Below, piece after piece: positions 48,430 to 60,804 of a stretch of DNA of 64,000 bases. The notes below the pieces were generated by a model. That model made no database searches and had not been told where the DNA came from. It saw only the letters and a list, made by a program, of their open reading frames with translations. The translations under genes and the position numbers were made by a program. The stretch is from Uranotaenia lowii (lineage: Eukaryota > Arthropoda > Insecta > Diptera > Culicidae), in the NCBI RefSeq assembly GCF_029784155.1, contig NC_073691.1, forward strand, positions 125,488,714 through 125,552,713, in the 5' to 3' direction. Each line of letters begins with the position of its first letter. The stretch's first letter is position 1.

Positions 48430-48675
48430 CTGATTCAAACTCACTTTTCCGTCACCTTCTTTTCTTTACACTTTCAAAAAGGCATTTTGTTTTGAAGAAT
48501 ATTTTGGTCGTTAAGGAATAGTAAACAAATATTACAAAATAAACAGGGCTACCATGATGAGAATTGTGATTTCCAAAAAAAAAAATGAAGCTGCGCTATC
48601 TGGTGGTGACATTGCCTAGCTTCTCAGTTAGTTTTGCGAAGAATGAAAATGGAGTGTCCCGTCTGTTTGTCTGTG

Positions 48676-49250
48676 GCCTGATGGTGGTACCAGGAAAGAC
48701 ATCGATCAGAAAGGCCCGATTTGCGATTGCGAGTCTCCGCAACATCTGGCGGTCACGCCAGATCTGTCAACGAACGAAAATCGGAATCTTCAACACAAAC
48801 GTCAATTCCGTATTGCTGTACGGGTGCGAAACTTGGTTCACATATGCGGTGACGACGCGAAAACTGCAAGTATTTGTAAACCGCTTTCTGCTGAATATCA
48901 TCCGCGCTTGGTGGCCTGGCAACTGGATCTTGAATGAGGAACTACATCGCCGGTGTCATCAAAGGGCGCTAGAAATCGAGATTCGGGAACGTAAGTGGAG
49001 ATGGATAGGACACAAGCTGCGAAAAGATGAGAACGAGATTTGCAGAGACGCGTTAGATTGGAATCCAGAAGGACATCGAAGAAGAGGCAGACACAGAAAC
49101 TCGTGGCGGCGAAGCCTAGCCGCCGAAATCCGAACTGTCGACGAGAATCTTGACTGGGACCAAGTGAAAATGTTGGCTCCGGATCGTCAACAGTGGAGGT
49201 CTTTTACCACGGCCCTATGCACCGGAGGATCAGCGCGGGAACATTCAGTA
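48676..49250 (+). pseudogene. RTE-like C-terminal region
   Basis: This continues the RTE ORF after the nested transposon. KARFAIASLRNIWRSRQI, FNTNVNSVLLYGCETW, VFVNRFLLNIIRAWWP, IRERKWRWIGHKLRKDENEI and GHRRRGRHRNSWRRSL are followed by QQWRSFTTALCTGG. The order is that of the post-RT domain of RTE-type proteins. After a frameshift near 48710 the frame stays open through the end of the element. Confidence 0.85.
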
Positions 49251-49269
49251 AGTAAGTACTCCGGAAAAT

Positions 49270-52200
49270 GGTTCTTTCTCTTGAAGATTCCTTCCATTTT
49301 TTCGTCGGGGCATGAAATATGGACTCATTTAGCAGAGAGATAAAGTTATAATCCATAACATCCTCCGTAAAATGGATCAGTATAGAAGTTATGTGTTGTT
49401 ATTTATTTTTATTCATTAAGGTCAAAAATGGACTTTTTGATTTTTTTCTTATCGCAAAAAAACAGTGCATACCAAGAGACTGTCCCCTCTGAAGTTTTAG
49501 ATCTGATCTGATTCTGATCATCGAAAATTAACTTCCTTAAGTTTGAAATAATCCGTATGTATATATCCTCAAATCAATGTTGGTCTTCGAAAAGATCTCG
49601 CGAGGCAGAACAGAACTTAATATTCAGAGGGAACAGTAATATGGCATGGATTAGATTTTTGCTGAAAGGAAAAATTCAGTGTACTGATCCCATTTACGGA
49701 GGATGTTATGGATGTTTACTTTATCTTTCTGCAAAATCACGCCACAGTTCATGTCTTCAAGAAAAATTGGAAGATTTGTTCAAGAGAATTAATCTTTTTC
49801 AATCAGTTTGTGAGTCGCAAACATGTGAAAAATGAACTTAAAGATCTACAATTTTTTAGTCGAATAGAACAAAAACTTTCAAAAACCTTGAATAATGCAA
49901 TTAACTCAATTCCAAACTAAATATTTGACACGGTTTTGATAACAGGTCCCTGCAAAACTTGTCTAGGGACCGTCAACAGTTTTTATAAACTTCTATGATC
50001 ATTAGCAAATTAAGAATAAAACCTCTTTTTGCTGAGTGGAATTTTGGCTACCACCTCAAGGATTGTGTAAATCACAATTGCTTTCTCAAATGGTTATACG
50101 AAATTTTGTCCTGATAAATGATAAGCACCTGAAAAGGGGTCCAAATTTAGGAAATTTGCATAATTTTCCACTCTTTAAAATGGCTTTCAGAGAACCCTCG
50201 CCCAGCGCCTCAAGGGACATCAAAAGTCACTCACTTGTTGTCCCCGCCGTCCGTCCGGGGACTAATTTCGGGCCAGGAAAGCTGACACATGTGGCATCAG
50301 ATCAGATATTCCACCCTCGCCGTTCATATGGGAGTACCAGGACGGTGCCAATCGATAAACTTTCACCCTCCTCCAACTTCTTTGAAATGCTAATAGAAAA
50401 GTTTCAACGCCCGCAGCCTGGAGGTGATTCAAAGCTTAACGATGGGTGTGAAGTCATTTGAACTTCCTAGTGAATTGACTTCCGAGGGATAGTTCTAAAG
50501 TTTTATGGCCAGTGAAGTTACTCAAAAGTTTGATCAAAAATTCTACTCGTAAAATTTTTGTCTTCCGAAAAACACCAACGTTAAAGTTCAGTTATCACCA
50601 TTTTTGAAGTCTGGAATACCAAAATCATTGTTGAGGACAACAAAACTTTCAAAACAGCCTGGAAGAAAGTTGCTGAAAAAATTCACAAGAAAGGGGAGGG
50701 GTGCTAGTTTTTTTTACCGAAAGAAAAGGTAAGGTAGGCATAAGCGCTTTTCCGCACCTGCCAGCATTCTCAAAAAGGACTTAAAACTTGTACTTTGTGC
50801 GTTTGCTGTTCTTTCTTCAGCTTAAAAGGCAAAAAGCGACAGAATGGGATACAAAAAAGTTAGCCACCTTGAAAGGGAGACCGTAAGTTACGACTGTTGG
50901 ATGGTGGAGAGGGGAATTTTACCAACGTTTGAATTTATTCAGCAACGCGTTAAATTAACATGAGTTTAGCGGAGATATTTTACATAACTTTGTGTGCCAA
51001 ATTTAGTGCAGAGGAAGTTTTGTTGGGGGATGAAAAAGGAATGCTTCTGATAGAAGCCCGGAGGCGGACATCGAAATGCACAACAAAATGTGAGATTATG
51101 CTGATATGGACGGGCATAAAAATATTCTTCAAAAAATTTACACAGCACTCCGTTTTCCAACCACATTCAGTTTCCTGCAAAAGTTTCATGCAAACAAAGG
51201 AAATAAAGAAGTGATATTTAGGAAAACTTTAAATTTGAAATTTACAACCTAGTCAATTTATTCGGTAACTCATAAATTAATGAACCATAATCAATATCTC
51301 TAAAAGATCAAAGAAAAAAGTCAATGGAGCCTAAAAATTATTCGGTCGATATTTCCAAACTTTTAATGCCGCCCGAATTGCAGGTGAAACGAACTTTTAT
51401 TTTCCTTTGGTCTCAACAAATTAATAGGTACCTGTGCTCCCGAAACAATTTGAAATTAGTTTGGGTTGAATGCTATTCTGGGCCTTATTCAGCCATCAGC
51501 AACTCAACCTCCATCCATCCATGCTGCTGAAAATGAGATTTTCCGAAATTGGGACTAACCTTTGGATGCCTGTTTAAAATATATTGAAAAATGTCAAAAA
51601 ACAAAACACAAAAAAAAGGAATTTTAATGTCTAATTTAGTATTAATAACTGATGATTAAATTCATACTCTATATTGGGAATAAAAACAAAATGTCATAAT
51701 TCTTATTAACCATTGATAGATAAGAATGGTGTTCTTCATTAGAGAGTTAATCGTTATTTGAATGTCTTTCAGAATCCAGATACATACATACCTCCTCAAG
51801 TATTACACAACAGACAGACAACTTTTCGGTAGAAAAAAAAAACATTTAGCTATACCCGGAAAACCAAGAACGAAGACAAAATCGATAATTCCTCTGTCCG
51901 GCCAGGTTTCTCCATTTTCGGGGAGATTGTCATTCGGTTTCACTCTCTATACCTATAATTATTGTCGTCCCGCGATTGTTTTTGTGCCCCGGTAAGGAAA
52001 CAGTCGAAGCGTGAAAGGTTGTTCGATTTTTTTTGTTCTTTTGCTTCTGTGTTCTAGCAATGTTTCTAAACATAATTGGAAATGAAGATGAGGCTTTTTC
52101 CACAGATAATTGAAAAAAAAATCCAAAAATAATAACCATTTTACATAAACAGACATATTCGGTTATTGCAAGAGGCCAAAGATAAAATTTACCATTTTCC

Positions 52201-52825
52201 GCAGGTAAAGTTTTTCCAATACATTCATACATGTATTTTTTCTTATGCATTCTAATCAAATAAATCTTTTGTACATAGAAAGTTGAAAAAAAAAACATAA
52301 GTGGTAATAATTTTTTTAATTTTTTATTGTATAGTTTCTTTACAGTTTTGACAGTAGATTTGAGGAAAAAAAATAAATGGCCGAATTTCGAAAATCGAAA
52401 AAACAAACCCTTTTTCCGAAACACTGGCCAATACAAAATTTCAACAACCAGCCTTGATTGCCCATAGACATAATCATAGAATTATATCGGAATGCTCCTC
52501 TTAAGTTCGTCTTGCAGTTTGTTTTAAGCGAAATTTACCCCAAAACTTGCCCTTGACAAAAAAAAATGCAGCTTGATGATTTTGAAGCTACTCACTATAC
52601 ATTACATGCAATCGGGAAAATCTAAAGATTTTGTGTGTCGAATTATTCAAAATGCAAAAAAATTTCAAGATCTGGTGTATCTCTAAAGTCCTTTTCAGCT
52701 ATTTGAACGTTTGAAAGACATTGAATATAATTATACTCAAGGATGCATCATTTATATTCCGCTAGAGTGTTGAGGTCGACTGAACAGAAATCAAATTAAA
52801 CTATCAAATCTACATGAGATTTTTA
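49270..52825. other. Intergenic, no gene recognised
   Basis: AT-rich sequence with one GC-richer block near 50190-50450, where an open frame has no recognisable motif. No transposon ends were paired. It leads into the 9-mer array. Confidence 0.35.
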
Positions 52826-55800
52826 AATTTTTGTAATTTTTGTAATTTTTGTAATTTTTGTAATTTTTGTAATTTTTGTAATTTTTGTAATTTTTGTAAT
52901 TTTTGTAATTTTTGTAATTTTTGTAATTTTTGTAATTCTTGTAATTTTTGTAATTTTTGTAATTTTTGTAATTTTTGTAATTTTTGTAATTTTTGTAACT
53001 TTTGTAATTTTTGTAATTTTTGTAATTTTTGTAATTTTTGTAATTTTTGTAGTTTTTGTTATTTTTGTAATTTTTGTAATTTTTGTAATTTTTGTAATTT
53101 TGTAATTTTTGTAATTTTTGTAATTTTTGTAATTTTTGTAATTTTTGTAATTTTTGTAATTTTTGTAATTTTTGTAATTTTAGTAATTTTTGTAATTTTT
53201 GTAATTTTTGTAATTTTTGCAATTTTTGTAATTTTTGTAATTTTTGTAATTTTTGTAATTTTTGTAATTTTTGTAATTTTTTTAATTTTTGTAATTTTTG
53301 TAATTTTTGTAATTTTTGTAATTTTTGTAATTTTTGTAATTTTTGTAATTTTTGTAATTTTTGTAATTTTTGTAATTTTTGTAATTTTTGTAATTTTTGT
53401 AATTTTTGTAATTTTTGTAATTTTTGTAATTTTTGTAATTTTTGTAATTTTTGTAATTTTTGTAATTTTTGTAATTTTTGTAATTTTTGTAATTTTTGTA
53501 ATTTTTGTAATTTTTGTAATTTTTGTAATTTTTGTAATTTTTGTAATTTTTGTAATTTTTGTAATTTTTGTAATTTTTGTAATTTTTGTAATTTTTGTAA
53601 TTTTTGTAATTTTTGTAATTTTTGTAATTTTTGTAATTTTTGTAATTTTTGTAATTTTTGTAAATTTTGTAATTTTTGTAATTTTTGTAATTTTTGTAAT
53701 TTTGTAATTTTAGTAGTTTTTGTAATTTTTGTAATTTTTGTAATTTTTGTAATTTTTGTAATTTTTGTAATTTTTGTGATTTTTGTGATTTTTGTAATTT
53801 TTGTAATTTTTGTAATTTTTGTAATTTTTGTAATTTTTGTAATTTTTGTAATTTTTGTAATTTTTGTAATTTTTGTAATTTTTGTAATTTTTGTAATTTT
53901 TGTAATTTTTGTAATTTTTGTAATTTTTGTTATTTTTGTAATTTTTGTTATTTTTGTAATTTTTGTAATTTTTGTTATTTTTGTAATTTTTGTAATTTTT
54001 GTAATTTTTGTAATTTTTGTAATTTTTGTAATTTTTGTAATTTTTGTAGTTTTTGTAATTTTTGTAATTTTTGTAATTTTTGTAAATTTTGTAATTTTTG
54101 TAATTTTTGTAATTTTTGTAATTTTTGTAATTTTTAAAATTTTTGTAATTTTTGTAATTTTCGTAATTTTTGTAATTTTTGTAATTTTTGTAATTTTTGT
54201 AATTTTTGTAATTTTTGTAATTTTTGTAATTTTTGTAATTTTTGTAATTTTTGTTATTTTTGTAATTTTTGTAATTTTTGTAATTTTTGTAATTTTTGTA
54301 ATTTTTGTAATTTTTGTAATTTTTGTAATTTTTGTAATTTTTGTAATTTTTGTAATTTTTGTAATTTTTGTGATTTTTGTAATTTTTGTAATTTTTGTAA
54401 TTTTTGTAATTTTTGTAATTTTTGTAATTTTTGTAATTTTTGTAATTTTTGTAATTTTTGTAATTTTTGTAATTTTTGTAATTTTTGTAATTTTTGTAAT
54501 TTTTGTAATTTTTGTAATTTTTGTAATTTTTGTAATTTTTGTAATTTTTGTAATTTTTGTAATTTTTGTAATTTTTGTAATTTTTGTAATTTTTGTAATT
54601 TTTGTAATTTTTGTAATTTTTGTAATTTTTGTAATTTTTGTAATTTTTGTAATTTTTGTAATTTTTGTAATTTTTGTAATTTTTGTAATTTTTGTAATTT
54701 TTGTAATTTTTGTAATTTTTGTAATTTTTGTAATTTTTGTAATTTTTGTAATTTTTGTAATTTTTGTAATTTTTGTAATTTTTGTAATTTTTGTAATTTT
54801 TGTAATTTTTGTAATTTTTGTAATTTTTGTAATTTTTGTAATTTTTGTAATTTTTGTAATTTTTGTAATTTTTGTAATTTTTGTAATTTTTGTAATTTTT
54901 GTAATTTTTGTAATTTTTGTAATTTTTGTAATTTTTGTAGATTTTGTAATTTTTGTAATTTTTGTAATTTTTGTAAGTTTTGTAATTTTTGTAATTTTTG
55001 TAATTTTTGTAATTTTTGTAATTTTTGTAATTTTTGTAATTTCTGTAGTTTTTGTAATTTTTGTAATTTTTGTAATTTTTGTTATTTTTGTTATTTTTGT
55101 AATTTTTGTAATTTTTGTAATTTTTGTAATTTTTGTAATTTTTGTTATTTCTGTAGTTTTTGTAATTTTTGTAATTTTTGTAATTTTTGTAATTTTTGTA
55201 ATTTTTGTAATTTTTGTAATTTTTGTAATTTTTGTAATTTTTGTAATTTTTGTAATTTTTGTAATTTTTGTAATTTTTGTAATTTTTGTAATTTTTGTAA
55301 TTTTTGTAATTTTTGTAATTTTTGTAATTTTTGTAATTTTTGTAATTTTTGTAATTTTTGTAATTTTTGTAATTTTTGTAATTTTTGTAATTTTTGTAAT
55401 TTTTGTAATTTTTGTAATTTTTGTTATTTCTGTAGTTTTTGTAATTTTTGTAATTTTTGTAATTTTTGTAATTTTTGTAATTTTTGTAATTTTTGTAATT
55501 TTTGTAATTTTTGTAATTTTTGTAACTTTTGTAATTTTTGTAATTTTTGAAATTTTTGTAATTTTTGTAATTTTTTTAATTTTTGTAATTTTTGTAATTT
55601 TTGTAATTTTTGTAATTTTTGTAAATTTTGTAATTTTTGTAATTTTTGTAATTTTTGTAATTTTTGTAATTTTTGTAATTTTTGTAATTTTTGTAATTTT
55701 TGTAATTTTTGTAATTTTTGTAATTTTTGTAATTTTTGTAATTTTTGTAATTTTTGTAATTTTTGTAATTTTTGTAATTTTTGTAATTTTTGTAATTTTT

Positions 55801-56720
55801 GTAATTTTTGTAATTTTTGTAATTTTTGTAGTTTTTGTAGTTTTTGTATATTTTGTAATTTTTGTAATTTTTGTAATTTTTGTAATTTTTGTAATTTTTG
55901 TAATTTCTGTAATTTTTGTAATTTTATTAATTTTTGTAATTTTTGTAATTTTAAATTTTTGTAAGTTTTGTAATTTTTGTAATTTTTGTAATTTTTGTAA
56001 TTTTTGTAATTTTTGTCATTTTTGTAATTTTTGTAATTTTTGTAATTTTTGTAATTTTTGTAATTTTTGTAATTTTTGTAATTTTTGTAATTTTTGTAAT
56101 TTTTGTAATTTTTGTAATTTTTGTTATTTTTTGTAATTTTGGTTATTTTTGTAATTTTTGTAATTTTTGTAATTTTTGTAATTTTTGTATTTTTTGTAAT
56201 TTTTGTAATTTTTGTAATTTTTGTAATTTTTGATATTTTTTGTAATTTTGGTTATTTTTGTAATTTTTGTAATTTTTGTAATTTTTGTATTTTTTGTAAT
56301 TTTTGTAATTTTTGTAATTTTTGCAATTTTTGTAATTTTTGTAATTTTTGTAATTTTTGTAATTTTTGTAATTTCTGTAATTTTTTAATTTTTGTAATTT
56401 GTTTTAATTTAGTAATTTTTGTAATTTTGATTTTTTTTTTTGTAATTTTTGTAATTTTTGTAATTTTTGTAATTTTGTTATTTTTTAATTTTTTTAAATT
56501 TAAAGTATTTTTGGTATCTTTTGGAAATTTTGTTATTTTTGTAATTTTTGTAATTTTGTAATTTTTGTAATTTTTGTAATTTTTGTAATTTTGGTAGTTT
56601 TTGTAATTTTTGTAGTTTTTGTAATTTTTGTATTTTTTTTAATTTTTTGTAATTTTTGTAATTTTTGTAACTTTGTTATTTTTGTAACTTTGGTAGGGGT
56701 TGTTTTTAAAGTTTTTGTTA
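52826..56720. repeat. 9-mer satellite array (TTTTTGTAA)n, 3.9 kb
   Basis: Roughly 425-430 tandem copies of TTTTTGTAA. The first 3 kb is highly regular with scattered single-base variants (GTTATTTTT, GTAGTTTTT, GTAAATTTT, GTGATTTTT). From about 55925 the array becomes irregular, with single-base deletions and longer T runs. Because the unit is a multiple of three, it leaves long open frames of Val-Ile-Phe or Asn-Phe-Cys repeats, which are not genes. Variant pairs such as TTTCTGTAGTTTTTG recur at 55040, 55148 and 55427 (108 and 279 bp apart, multiples of nine), showing internal duplication of blocks. Confidence 0.98.
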
Positions 56721-58079
56721 CTTTTGTGATTGTGAGAGTTTTGCCATTTTTCAAACTAGAACTAGATCTCGATATTTCATGCATTTCTAAGTTATCAAAA
56801 TAAAAATTTCGATTGTCCGGTTTTCCTTCGATTCCTGCTTAGGTCTTTTTCGAAATTCTAAAGTCGATTTTTGACATTTTTTTCTTTATATCACACCAAG
56901 TTTCGACGTTTGTTGTATTTCTCAGACATTTGACGCAACATTAAAATTTCGATTTATCCGATCATCTTTGAATTTCTCTTTAGTTATTTTTGAGGGTTAA
57001 AAACCAAAACTTTGAACGCTTTGAGGAACCGCTTAATAAAGTCCGATTGAGATGAAATTTTGCACAGGTCAGTTTTTATGGCCAACCGACAAAATGTAGG
57101 TATATGGTCAGTTTTCAAAATTCGATCACGAAAATTTTATCTTGAAGGCATTGCCACCCTAATACAAATATATAAGTATATATTTAGAATATTCAAAACA
57201 AAAGAATAAGAATTAGGTTTCAGAACGCAAGATTGAAAGGTACACATAACTCGGATAAAAAAAATCAACATCATCTCGAACTTCGAAGTCTGTATTCAGT
57301 GTCAAAATTCTTTTGCTAACCCCATAATATTAAGTTAACCCTTTCTTGGTTTTGGAAATTAAATCTAGCCTTAAATTTCCTTCGGTGGTTTCGCTCAGTT
57401 ATCCCCAACTAAGCTCTTATAAACCTAGAAAATTTCTTCCATTTTGAGCGCTAACTGCGACTATAAGCCTACACAAATTGCCTGTCTAATCACCAGTAAG
57501 CAACTCGCCAGGTCTGCGTGTTTGTTGGATGGCTGTCGTCAATTGGCCAACATTTGCTTGGTTTGGGAAACAATCTGCAAACATCCCTCCACCTCAATTC
57601 GACTGAATTTATCATGGTTGCTACTGCTGCTGCTGGCAAGAAAGATGCCGACGGAGACGGTGGAAAGTCATTGGGAGAATTTTAATTTCAATTAGATTTA
57701 GCCGAACCTGCTGCACGAATTCGCTTCCCAGGCAAGGAAACTGCCGCTTGTGGCACGTGTCAGCTAAATAATATCGCCTCCAATTAGGAAGAATTCCCCG
57801 ACTCAGTTTGATCGTTGAGCGAAAAGTGTGTTTCAAAATTAGACGAACTGAAATGGAGCTGAATTCGAGAAATTTTCATGACTAGGCCAACTCAGCAAGC
57901 CAAGAGCTTGCAGCTGAGGATTCAGTTTTATTGCTCTGTCAGATTTCAGTACACGAAAGAGAAAACGAATCCAGTGACAGGCTAGTCAGTAAATATTTTA
58001 TTTTTTATTTCAATTTTGGACCCGAGCTAAGTAAACCCCAATTCGATCAAGCACCGTCGATCACTACTAAATCTTCCCG
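56721..58079. promoter_or_regulatory. klhl10 upstream region (putative promoter and 5' UTR)
   Basis: About 1.36 kb between the satellite and the klhl10 start codon. The part after 57400 is GC-richer and free of repeats, compatible with promoter and 5' UTR sequence. I cannot place a transcription start or a TATA box with confidence. Confidence 0.35.
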
Positions 58080-59785
58080 ATGGCAACACACCTGCATCTC
58101 AGTGAAATCGAATGTGATCAGAATCACCATTCAAAAAACGACTCGTCGGAGAACCCTAAACGTTGCATCAGTTACGAAGCAATGAAAAATCTGCACGAAA
58201 TGCGGCTTAGCAATACGCTCTGTGATGCGACAATCTCTCAGAAGGATTGTAGCTTTCGGGTGCATCGGGCGATCTTGAGCTCGTGCAGCGACTACTTCCG
58301 GACGCTGTTCACGACGACAGTGCCGAGTGAGAAGGACTATATCAGCCTACACGAGATACGAAGTCCGATCATGGAGCGGATCATCAAGTACTCGTACCTA
58401 CGCGAGTGCGAAATCAACGAACAGGATATGTTCGAAATGTACGCAGCGGCAGATTTCTTAGGCATGCCAGGGCTGCAGAAACGATGTGTTGAGTTCATCA
58501 AAAGCGTAATACGTATCCAAAACTGTATTACCGTCATGTTGTACGGAAGACAGCGAATGTGTCCGGAGCTGTACGATTTTGCGAGAAGGTTTATTTTGGC
58601 CAACTTTGTAGCTGTTGCGTCCAAGTGTGACGATGTGGTACATTTGGCCGTCGATGACATCTGCGACATTCTGAGTGATGATTTCCTGAATACCAAAGAC
58701 GATGAACCGGTTTGGGAATGTTGCATCCGATGGATTGAGTATGATCCGGCGAATCGAGTCAAGCACGTGGCACGGTTGATGGAAACCGTTAGACTAGGAC
58801 TTTTGAGGACGGAATACTTTCTCGAAAGGGTTAAAGAACATCCGTACGTTTTGGAATGTAATGAAACAAAACCAATAGTCATCGAAACATTGACATTTAT
58901 CTACGATCTAGATATGGCCAACACTAAAAAGAATAAGGTATGATGATTGATTCTTAGTTGAATTTAGACAATTTTCAAAATAAACATTTATTGCACCAAC
59001 AGATGAAAACTCCATCTCTAGCGATTCCTCGTGTACCGTACGACTTAATCTTCACATTTGGAGGCTGGAGTGATGGGTTGCCCCAGTCGATTATCGAAAT
59101 CTACGACACTCGGGCGGACCGGTGGGTTGAGGTCGAGGCCAATTGCCGAACGGAGCATCGAGCATACTACGGCTGTGCGGTAATCGGAAGCAACGTTTAT
59201 TGTATCGGAGGCTACGATGGCGTGGAGCATTTTAACACTTGTCGGAAGTTTGACGCCATTAGTATGATGTGGACCGAGATAGCTCCGATGCACAGTCGAC
59301 GATGTTACGTCAGTGTTGTCGAGATGGATGGACTGATATATGCGATGGGAGGTTTTGATGGAAACAGTCGACAGAATACGGCCGAAGTGTACGATCCACA
59401 ATCCAATCAGTGGACAATGATAGCGCCGATGCACTATCTAAGGTCGGATGCGGATGCTTGCGTGCTGGATGGGAAAATCTACATCGTGGGAGGATTCAAC
59501 GGGCAGGAATGTTTGAATACGGCCGAAATGTACGACACCGAGAAGAACGAATGGCAACGGCTGCCCAATATGATCACGAGACGATCCGGAGTGTCCTGTA
59601 TAGCACATAAGGGTACCGTCAATGTCGTGGGAGGATTCAACGGGCTGATTCGGATGAACAGCTGCGAACGGTTCGATCCCATCACTCAGCGGTGGCAAGC
59701 CTTCAAGGACATGTACTACCCGAGAAGCAACTTCGGCCTGGAGGTTATCGATGATATGATCTTTGCCATCGGTGGATATGATGGG
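58080..59785 (+). CDS. klhl10: Kelch-like protein 10 (BTB-BACK-Kelch), 3'-incomplete
   Basis: Exon 1 is 58080-58937 (286 codons) and exon 2 is 59003-59785 (261 codons). They are separated by a 65-bp intron with GTATGA...CAACAG borders, phase 0. The protein has a BTB domain (about residues 40-145, with LCDATISQKDCSFRVHRAIL and SSCSDYFRTLF) for CUL3 binding and dimerisation. A BACK domain follows (about 150-255), then five complete kelch blades (YCIGGYDG, YAMGGFDG, YIVGGFNG, NVVGGFNG and the first FTFGGWSDG). A sixth blade starts IFAIGGYDG and is cut by an intron beginning GTGAGT at 59786. The last exon, probably some 50-65 codons or more, is not in the window. In flies and mammals KLHL10 is a spermatid substrate adaptor of CUL3 E3 ligase. 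The start at 58080 is the first in-frame ATG that gives a BTB of normal spacing. Confidence 0.93.
58938..59002 (+). other. klhl10 intron 1, 65 bp
   Basis: This short phase-0 intron begins GTATGA and ends CACCAACAG. The size is typical of dipteran introns. It separates the BTB-BACK exon from the kelch exon. Confidence 0.9.
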
Positions 59786-60804
59786 GTGAGTTGACTGTTA
59801 TTTGCAACTATGAAAAAAGAAATTGGTTATCAAAATAGAAAAAAATCTATTTGAAATATTTTTTCTTTTTTCGGTAATACTGTAACAGGTATAACATTCA
59901 TTTTGAAGGTTTTAATCAGAGACCTTTTTTGTAATCCCGATTTTGTATTTTTTTTGCAAATAATTGAAAGTTAATGACATTTCCATTTTTCGTCTGATCG
60001 GTTCATGATGAGCAGCGCAGGAAAGTACTACTAGTATAACTTTTTTCATAGAAGGCTGAATGCCTAGGAATACTCAAACTTAACTTAACTTAAAGCACTG
60101 ATCACACTGACATGACACTTAGAACAAAAATTCAACCATTTTCTGTCTAATTCATTTTATCAGATTTTTTAGGTTCGCAATACCGACGGCAGGTGGCGAA
60201 CATGAAAAATGTGACAAAAAATGGCCTGTAGGAAAAACGTACCTGTTTAGCCCGATTTTATCATAGAAATTGTCTATTTTTTTTTTCAAAGTGGGGGGGG
60301 GGGGGGGGGCATTTCCAAGCTGGGATAGCATTTCTTCAAATCGATCGATGCGCACTCTGGAATCAATATTGCGTACTGTTGGAAAAATTATCCAGAAAAC
60401 GAAATCGAGTGTCCAGTCAATATGGTCAGTGCTTAAAGCATATGAAGGAAGGCCCAGTTTGTGTGTTTAAAGCCAGGGAGATTTTAAACGGTTTTTTATT
60501 AGCAAATAAGATCTTCACCAACAAGTAAATTAGATGAAAAGATTTTATATTTTTAAACTTTTTTTATGCACCAAAATGTTAGACGCTTTTAATTTCCATA
60601 TATTTGAACACATATTGAACTTGCAGTCTAAAAAAAGTTATTCTTGACATAAAGAACATTCTTGACATGAGTAGGAACAAATATCGTCAAACGAGGTATC
60701 ATGCGACGGTTTGTATATCACAGCACTTGTTCATTTTTTTTAAAGCAATGTTATCGAGGTATCATTTAATGATTACAAAATGATGATGATATAGTTTCTC
60801 ACAA
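59786..60804 (+). other. klhl10 intron 2, first part
   Basis: It begins GTGAGT in phase 0. It contains a poly-G run at about 60293-60309 next to a T run. No kelch-coding sequence follows anywhere up to the window end, so the intron is at least 4.2 kb if the gene is intact. Confidence 0.7.

Larger units (their letters stand above)
46749..48675. mobile_element. DNA transposon with CACAGA termini and 7-bp TSD, 1.93 kb
   Basis: The TIRs start CACAGACAAACAGAC at 46749 and, inverted, end at 48675. They match over 24 bases with one difference, and looser similarity continues inward (TTCGCAAA; GGCAATGT/GACATTGCC). The 7-bp GCCTGAT is duplicated on both sides (46742-46748 and 48676-48682). Removing the insert and one duplicate rejoins the RTE reading, confirming the boundaries. 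A 7-bp target duplication and CA...TG ends would fit the P superfamily, but I cannot recognise a transposase. It carries a nested MITE, an 80-bp retroposon stub and a few exon-like segments. Confidence 0.8.
44980..49257 (+). mobile_element. RTE-like non-LTR retrotransposon with 12-bp TSD, hosting nested elements
   Basis: The insertion is bounded by an exact 12-bp direct repeat ACTCCGGAAAAT (44968-44979 and 49258-49269). It is 5'-truncated within the endonuclease and ends in a short (AAGT)n-type tail (CAGTAAGTAAGT), as RTE elements often do. The coding parts are 44980-46748 and 48676-49250. Between them sits a separate DNA transposon (46749-48675). The clade assignment rests on the RT and C-terminal motifs and is an inference. 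Confidence 0.85.

Noticed and set aside
50036..50461. 141-codon plus-strand open frame in a GC-richer block
   Set aside because: The composition is unremarkable and I recognise no domain. No splice signals link it to anything.
52814..56561. Very long open frames reading Val-Ile-Phe or Asn-Phe-Cys repeats (up to ~790 codons)
   Set aside because: They are a by-product of a 9-bp tandem repeat with no stop in some frames. The frame changes wherever a unit loses a base.
52826..56720. CRISPR-like array
   Set aside because: There are no spacers and the unit is 9 bp. It is a simple satellite in a eukaryotic genome.
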